Assembly: GCA_028554645.1 (NCBI GenBank)
Contig: JAQOOI010000064.1
Location: 2,852,001-2,916,000, forward strand
DNA from: Omphalotus guepiniiformis
Lineage: Eukaryota; Basidiomycota; Agaricomycetes; Agaricales; Omphalotaceae
Length of the DNA stretch: 64,000 bases
Direction of reading: 5' to 3'
Shown here: positions 58,447-64,000 of the stretch, piece after piece
Layout: each line of letters starts with the position of its first letter
Position numbering within the stretch: the first letter of the stretch is position 1
Notes under the pieces: generated by a model
Told to the model about the DNA's origin: nothing
What the model saw: only the letters and a program-made list of their open reading frames with translations
Database searches by the model: none
Made by a program: the position numbers and the translations under genes

Positions 58447-59917
58447 TATAATTATCCTGCTACGAGTTGTTTTCTAGATTAGCAGCAACGGAGGCTATGT
58501 CTTGAGACAGAGAGGAAAAATGAAAAAGCTTGGAGCCGATGAGAGGCAGTGAAGGTCGACGACGGTGGACAGGGAGGAAGAAGGGTAATAGGCGGGATAC
58601 AAATACTCGCTGGACAGCCTTCAGTTCCTTATATTTCCCACTTCCCACATGATCACATCACGGGACTTCCACAAAAGGAAATATTACCGGTCCGCTACCG
58701 GCACTTGAGTCGGCAACTTGCAAAAGAACAAGGGAACAATGGTCTAGTGCTTTCCTATTGAGCTCTCCAATTATTCCATCCAGTACTTACAAGAAGGATC
58801 TAGTATCGAATTCTGTTATCGCCTCTTCCTTCTATCATTGTTCTTGTTCCCTCGAGTAGCAAGCGTTCCTTCACAGATGCCGACACAATGCCACGTAACT
58901 AAATAGTTGAAGCATCAGGTATTTTCACGTTTTGATGTCGCCTCGCTCGTCCGAACATATGTTTCCTTCACTGACAAACAATTGGACGACATGAGTTTTT
59001 GATCATCTTTCACGTTGAAATTCGCTTCGCTTGTCTGCATCTGTATTTCTGCCATGGCCACGAAACACCTCTGATTCACCATTGCTCGGTCGGTCGGAGT
59101 TATCTACACCAAGAGGTACGTAGCTCATTGTGATTCACTCGATAGGTTTATATTAACGTGAAGTCTACAGCAGAGTATCTCCGTTGACCCTGCGCTCAAT
59201 GGCCCGACTGACTTGTCAAGTTATTCCTCAACGTCGGATGATCTATGTATGTATCCATGACTGAAGAAAACACCATCGACACCATCACCATTTGGATAGC
59301 CATCGCCTCCGACATCAAAGCTTTAACTGACCGGACCATCGACCACAACGCAAATCCAGAGATTGACATTCGAACAATAATAACTCCGTTCAGGCGCTCA
59401 CGCAGGTTCGAACTTCGCGGCATAAGTACATTCAATCAGCACCGTAACCTTTGACCATCCGATTTGAACCGACGCTGCGCCAGCGCTGCTGTCCATCAAA
59501 CTCCGTGGTCCCGTCCCTATGCACATACCCTTCAAAACCCTTCCCGGTACTGTACAATCATCGAGTGGCAAATTATCCGACCGCTTTCCTATCCAGATAT
59601 CACCTCAATTCATCCCGCGCCGGCGGCTTAGGACCGATGTCGATGGAATTCTATCAGGTATAGGGTTTCACGCAAATGAGATCGCTCACAAATCATGCTG
59701 AATGAATGAATGAATGAATGAATACCCAAAAATAAGCATCCATCTATGTATGTATATATCATAGTACTCCATACTCCAATGCATTGCTCACTCGTCTGAC
59801 ACAGATCCTCCCACTGCCCCTGGGCCCCCCACATCGTGGACAATGTCAGACAATATCCAGGCCAGTCCTGATCAATCAATCAGATCTCATATGTATGTAT
59901 AAGAATCTTACTCACAA
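58447..59917. other. Intergenic region, no gene seen
   Basis: Short frames only. A GAAT/TGAA tetranucleotide microsatellite of about six units lies at 59699-59724. Confidence 0.4.
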
Positions 59918-59925
59918 GTTGATTC

Positions 59926-60485
59926 TAGGGCTGGGTTATATTGCTTTCCGGCGATGTTACTAACGTGGTAATGGTCCTGGCCTCCGGGGGATGTGAGTTA
60001 CTTGGGTTAATAACTGTAATTTGGTCATGTGACCGGCTCCGAATGACTGCCAAAAAAAGGAATATAAGATATCACGAGTTCGGCCTGCATGTCCCTCAAA
60101 AAACCCTGAAGACACTTTGATGCAAGTAACTTCATCCTGATTACTTACACGGAGGCATAGGAGAGTACTCAAAGCTCACAACTCATTTGTCGGTCAGGGG
60201 GGAGTTGTTTGTGCAAGCGGAGCTTCAAGGAGCTTCAGAATTTGATGGATTCCGGAGTCGTAGTCCACGGCCGGCTGAAACACTTGCTCAGGAATATCTT
60301 GCAAGGGTAAGTTTTCAGTGAAAAATCACTGTCTCTGCACAAATAAGGTGCTGAATTTTCTTTAGGAATATCACAGTATTTCACATTGCTTTTTTGACCC
60401 CTCCGTGTTATATATGTTATTAACGTGTTAAATACATGTTAAATACCTCTATGTTATTAACACCCAAGTAACAAACCCAGCCCTA
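59926..60485. mobile_element. Non-autonomous hAT-type MITE, 560 bp
   Basis: The ends are perfect 12-bp inverted repeats TAGGGCTGGGTT / AACCCAGCCCTA. They are flanked by the exact 8-bp direct repeat GTTGATTC (59918-59925 and 60486-60493), the duplication size of hAT transposons. Subterminal inverted copies occur: GTTACTTGGGTTAATAAC at 59994-60011 against GTTATTAACACCCAAGTAAC at 60453-60472. No transposase is encoded. Confidence 0.93.
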
Positions 60486-61614
60486 GTTGATTCTATCTCC
60501 TCTTTGCTATGCATCATAAGGATTAACAGTCTCACCATCACAAATCATAATTCACACCGCCCTACACCGATTCCCATACAATATTAACACGATATGTTCT
60601 GTATACCATGTAAGTCCATGTAAGTACACCTAGACACATGGTGAATTGCCGAGCGTCGAATAATCGACTCTTCGTATCCCGACTTCCGAGGGTGGGTCCT
60701 GAAAGAAATGAGAAAATGAGAAAATCAGATCCGAATGGCAAGTTCCGCTTTGACCTCCTTTGAGCTTCCTTCCAGCTCATATTGTATATAGCGTGGCATC
60801 TAGCGTGGCCACATCCGACCCTATGTAGATTCACAATGATCCTTCGTCTTCTCGTATCAAGCCACTCTGATATGTGGATTTGGACTGGACTGTGGAGGTT
60901 CTTCCCGAGTACATGGTATGCATACATGATTCATTCAAGGTATACATATGATATGCATTCATGTGCCGAACCGCAGGCTAACCGCAGGCCTCAGACTTCC
61001 TCAGGCTTCAAGACTGCGACTAGACGGATCCGGAGCGGGAAATTTACAGGTCAGACCGCCGGTGGTTATAAGAGTTCTGATTTTCTGATCATGATGCTTC
61101 TCCCTTGACCAATGACTATGTAATGGTTCTCGATGTTCTGTTTCTCCACACTTTTCTCCAACATCAGATTCTACAATAGTGATTATGTACTCACATTATC
61201 AGGTTCCTCCTAGGCCTCAAGGCCTCATTACATTCATGAAGGTCCAGAATATTCCTCGTGCACATCGAGCTCTCGGTGGGGATCGTGGGGTAGGTAGGTC
61301 ATACTTAAGCTTGCTCACAGCGCTATCAACTCATATGTAAGTGGCCCACCTTCATTTACATCATATATCGCAACGGCCCCGGAGCACTCTCCCCGTCACG
61401 GTCTGTCCTCAGAGCCCGATCCCGACTCAGACCTGACTCAACCTCGGACTCATTCCCCCCCTTCCGAGTCGGAATTAACGTTAAGGTACAAAGTACGGTC
61501 CCCCCATCATTTCCGAGTCGTCGTGATCACTGAGAAAATGAGCTGTAACGTAACAATGAACAGAGTACAATAAGCTATATATCTACAAACGACTAACCAT
61601 CATAGGTAGATACT

Positions 61615-62184
61615 GGGTGACCTCCCGTGGATTTAGAAAATAATCTAGGTTTTCTAAATCCATCAAACGCGGACTTTAAAAAAAGATAGCTCTAGTTTAG
61701 AACACCGTCGACCAGCCGTTGACCAAATGTTTGGTCTAGAATAATCCGGCTGAAAGCCTGAATAGGAAGTTATTCTTCCCACAAGCCACTAGGTAGGGCG
61801 AAGAAGATTGGGCTCACAGAAATGTTTATTCTCTTTAAAAGTTCAATAAGTATGTACAGCTGACAATATATCATCCTTTTGAGACGAATACAGCCACTTG
61901 CAAGTGACCACTAAGGCTCCCTACGCAAAACTCTAGCTCTGACCCTCGGGGACGAATACAAAAAGGGAAGGTCTATCTCCGAGCGGAGCTTGAAATATGT
62001 TTAGAAAGACGATTTTAGTCTGGAAGAGGGGGGGGTACCCTCCTTCCAGATTAAAATTTAGAAATGAGTAAAATTACAAACTCCGCTGATGTGAGCTCGT
62101 TGGCGAGATTCGGAGACTCGGCTAAGCTCGCTTATATGAGTTTAGAATAGGATTTAGTTTAGAAATGCCCACGGGAGGTCATCC
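61615..62184. mobile_element. MITE-like element, 570 bp, 3-bp target duplication
   Basis: Inverted ends GGGTGACCTCCCGTGG and CCACGGGAGGTCATCC differ at one base. They are flanked by ACT on both sides (61612-61614, 62185-62187), as for PIF/Harbinger or CACTA elements. A hairpin follows the left end (GATTTAGAAAA ... TTTTCTAAATC, 61630-61661). The words TTTAGAA and TCTAGA-like variants recur inside. No transposase is encoded. Confidence 0.75.
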
Positions 62185-62187
62185 ACT

Positions 62188-63260
62188 TTGTTAGTTTTCA
62201 TATAGTATCGCTTGATCAAGGTTGCGTTATAGCCTGGGATGGGATGGGATGCGACCTTGAGGCTCCTTGATGCTCCTTGACTCAGGCCAAGACCGTTGCT
62301 ATCGTGAACTGCAGTAAAATAAAATGAGTAGTGTTGGTACAATTGCCTCCTGTGTTCATTGTTCAAAAACAGGTAAATTACGTCCGGATTACATTGAAAG
62401 TTGGGGGTCTGGAGGTATCGAGAACGCACATAGGGGACACACCTTTCAAGCTTGTGATCGACTCATGGCCACACCCTCGGATCCTACGAGTATGATTATG
62501 CTTGGAAGCTTCGTCCAAGAGACTGCGGTGCGGGAGCCTATCCTATCCTATCCTTCCTGCGTACATTCCCAACATTCGAATTCTCCTTGAATCTATTTCT
62601 TCGTCGAGCTCCGACTTTTCGGCAAGAATCCCGTCCTTCTGAATTCGTCTTTCATACCCATGTACAGCGGTATTCTCGAGGTTTGCCCTTATAGCTCTGT
62701 GATCCGCGGATATCATCAAGTCGATAGTCCCAGGTCCCGAAAGTATGTGCGAAGATGGATGATCGTTGTAAGTGGTTGAGCACGACAGTCGTGAATCTGC
62801 CAGCCATGTATTGTACCGGCAGGCAGTTGTATCACATGACTTTGGGCGCGTCTTACTGGCGCCGCCAATGACGACGACGTGCTCTCTCGGAGTTGCGGTT
62901 GTTCAACTTCGCGCTCTTCGGTACAGCTATATATCTAGGAAATTTCTGGGGTTCCGCCACCACTTTTATGTCTGCCAACTTGTTGCTCCTCTTCCGCATC
63001 CCGATTCTTCCTGGCCTGGCTTAATCAACGACGATGTTCTGCATGACCTCAGAATAGCTGGTTTTTGAAGGCACGTTAATTCGTAATCTCGTTCACGTCT
63101 TGTTAGTGGCGGCTGTGCGCAGTGCTGTCAATGCCAAAAGCTGTAGAGCTAAGAGACCATGATACTCATCTCCAACTCCACCCGCCCATAAAGCAGTGTG
63201 GCTGTGAGCTAAAAGCTCGTATTTAAACTCGTACGACGTCCAGCTCGTCAAACAGGAATC
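62188..63260. other. Intergenic region, no gene seen
   Basis: Only short frames occur. The last 100 bp are probably the promoter and leader of the next gene. Confidence 0.4.
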
Positions 63261-64000
63261 ATGCCAAACCTTACTATTCATCAAACTTCTGCGGCCCTTA
63301 CCAACAACGTCTACCATGACGGTCAAGGAAACACCGTCTACAAAGTCCACACACCCTCCAAGATGTCTAATCGTATCACTACCATCACGAAGACAATTCG
63401 TCGAAGTACCGTTGAACCAGGTTCTTCTCAGAAACCTTCCACCGAACTAAAGTATTCGGAAATCCCGAAATCGTTCAATGGCACGTCAAGTGAAGATCTT
63501 GATAAAGCCGGAGGGAGTAAGGAGGACGATGATGATGTGGCCGTGGGCTGGGACGAGGAGGATGAACAGGATGAACTGCCTGAATTACTGCAGAACGACT
63601 CGGAAACGTTTATGTATCTGGCGCAGATACAGTGGAAATTATTCAAAAGCTCCAGATTTCGATTCGGAGATGGGAAAGAGGTCCAAGCGAAGGATTTCTT
63701 CCGGAAGAAAGGAATGGGTTTTTATGGACGGTATGTTGGTTTCGGTTATGTTTGATTATACTTGCTCACACCTCGTTGTCAGGCATAAGGTGTTCACTGC
63801 ATCTGACGGTAAAGAATATATATGGAAATCGCATGATTATTTTCCAGAGGTGCGTATCTCCTGCTCGTTAATGGAACTGCTTGACTGAGCCCGTTGCTGT
63901 GGCATGTAGCTATATCTGAATGACGAATCCAAGACACCGATTGCTATTTTCCACCCTCCCAAGAGAGATAAACTCTTTTCGAAGGCCGCTCCTGGGTATC
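63261..64000 (+). CDS. DUF6593-type protein, 5' part (runs off the window)
   Basis: The start is ATG 63261 (MPNLTIHQTSAAL). The first exon runs to about 63730 and includes an acidic insert (KEDDDDVAVGWDEEDEQDE) and WKLFKSSRFRFGDGKE. The next exon gives HKVFTASDGKEYIWKSHDYF, and the last visible exon gives LYLNDESKTPIAIFHPP, blocks typical of this basidiomycete beta-rich family of unknown function. The acidic insert between the N-terminal strand and the W-containing block looks longer than usual. Introns lie near 63731-63783 and 63850-63909. Confidence 0.8.

Noticed and set aside
1..64000. CRISPR arrays, bacterial operons or a secondary-metabolite cluster
   Set aside because: No spacer-like arrays occur, genes are spliced eukaryotic genes, and no core synthase or terpene gene was seen.
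1..64000. tRNA and rRNA genes
   Set aside because: I looked for GTTCGA-type T-arm words with a matching acceptor stem and found none convincing; a covariance-model search would be decisive.

Overview
The window is fungal nuclear DNA. Genes carry many short (about 50 to 90 nt) GT..AG introns. The families present (a DUF6534-type membrane protein, a DUF6593 protein, a NACHT-ankyrin NLR, GH28 and GH31 enzymes, a non-LTR element with a fused ORF) point to a mushroom-forming basidiomycete (Agaricomycetes, perhaps Agaricales). The species cannot be told from the sequence.

The left 19 kb is a nest of retrotransposons. A LINE on the minus strand (3' part at 1-2495, 5' part at 16864-19281) was split inside its endonuclease domain by a 14,368 bp Ty3/gypsy-class LTR retrotransposon (2496-16863). 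Joining the LINE pieces over one copy of the 4-bp target duplication keeps its reading frame. The LTR element has two 1240 bp LTRs that look identical, a primer binding site, a polypurine tract, and intact gag, protease and pol frames on the minus strand. These are linked by two -1 frameshift sites with the same heptamer GGGTTTT. Between pol and the 3' LTR lies about 4.9 kb with two extra genes on the opposite strand. Each has its own TATA box and several introns (8 and 6 exons by my models). One encodes a cysteine-cluster protein and both encode basic, acidic and Pro/Ser-rich stretches. The whole element is also dotted with the tetranucleotide CGCG about every 65 to 90 bp, in coding and non-coding DNA alike, several times more often than in flanking DNA. 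I consider this combination (an intact young retroelement, antisense intron-bearing cargo genes and an element-wide short palindrome) the most likely undescribed system in the window. A self-recognition or anti-silencing role for the cargo is a hypothesis only.

The right 45 kb is ordinary host sequence. In order it holds an amphipathic-repeat hydrophilic protein (20.2-22.0 kb), a half-size ABC transporter (22.9-25.7, minus), a seven-TM DUF6534-like protein (28.0-29.1, minus), a TIR-bounded repeat (30.1-30.7), a GH31 alpha-glucosidase (31.0-34.3), a decayed NACHT-ankyrin NLR (34.9-37.9, minus), a small secreted protein (43.6-44.0), an RCE1-type CAAX protease (44.5-45.7), a PHD-finger-like protein (46.3-47.8, minus), methylmalonate-semialdehyde dehydrogenase (48.2-50.6, minus), a GH28 pectinase (50.9-53.1, minus), a broken copy of the dehydrogenase 5' end (53.4-53.7), an isochorismatase-family hydrolase (53.9-54.8, minus), a Ser/Pro-rich protein of unknown role (57.1-58.4, minus), two MITE-like elements (59.9-60.5, hAT type; 61.6-62.2, 3-bp TSD type) and the start of a DUF6593 gene (63.3 to the edge).

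The genes do not form an obvious metabolic cluster. GH31 and GH28 are secreted carbohydrate-active enzymes, MMSDH is mitochondrial valine/thymine catabolism, and RCE1 is ER protein processing. Exon coordinates were read by eye; those given exactly were frame-checked, the others are approximate.
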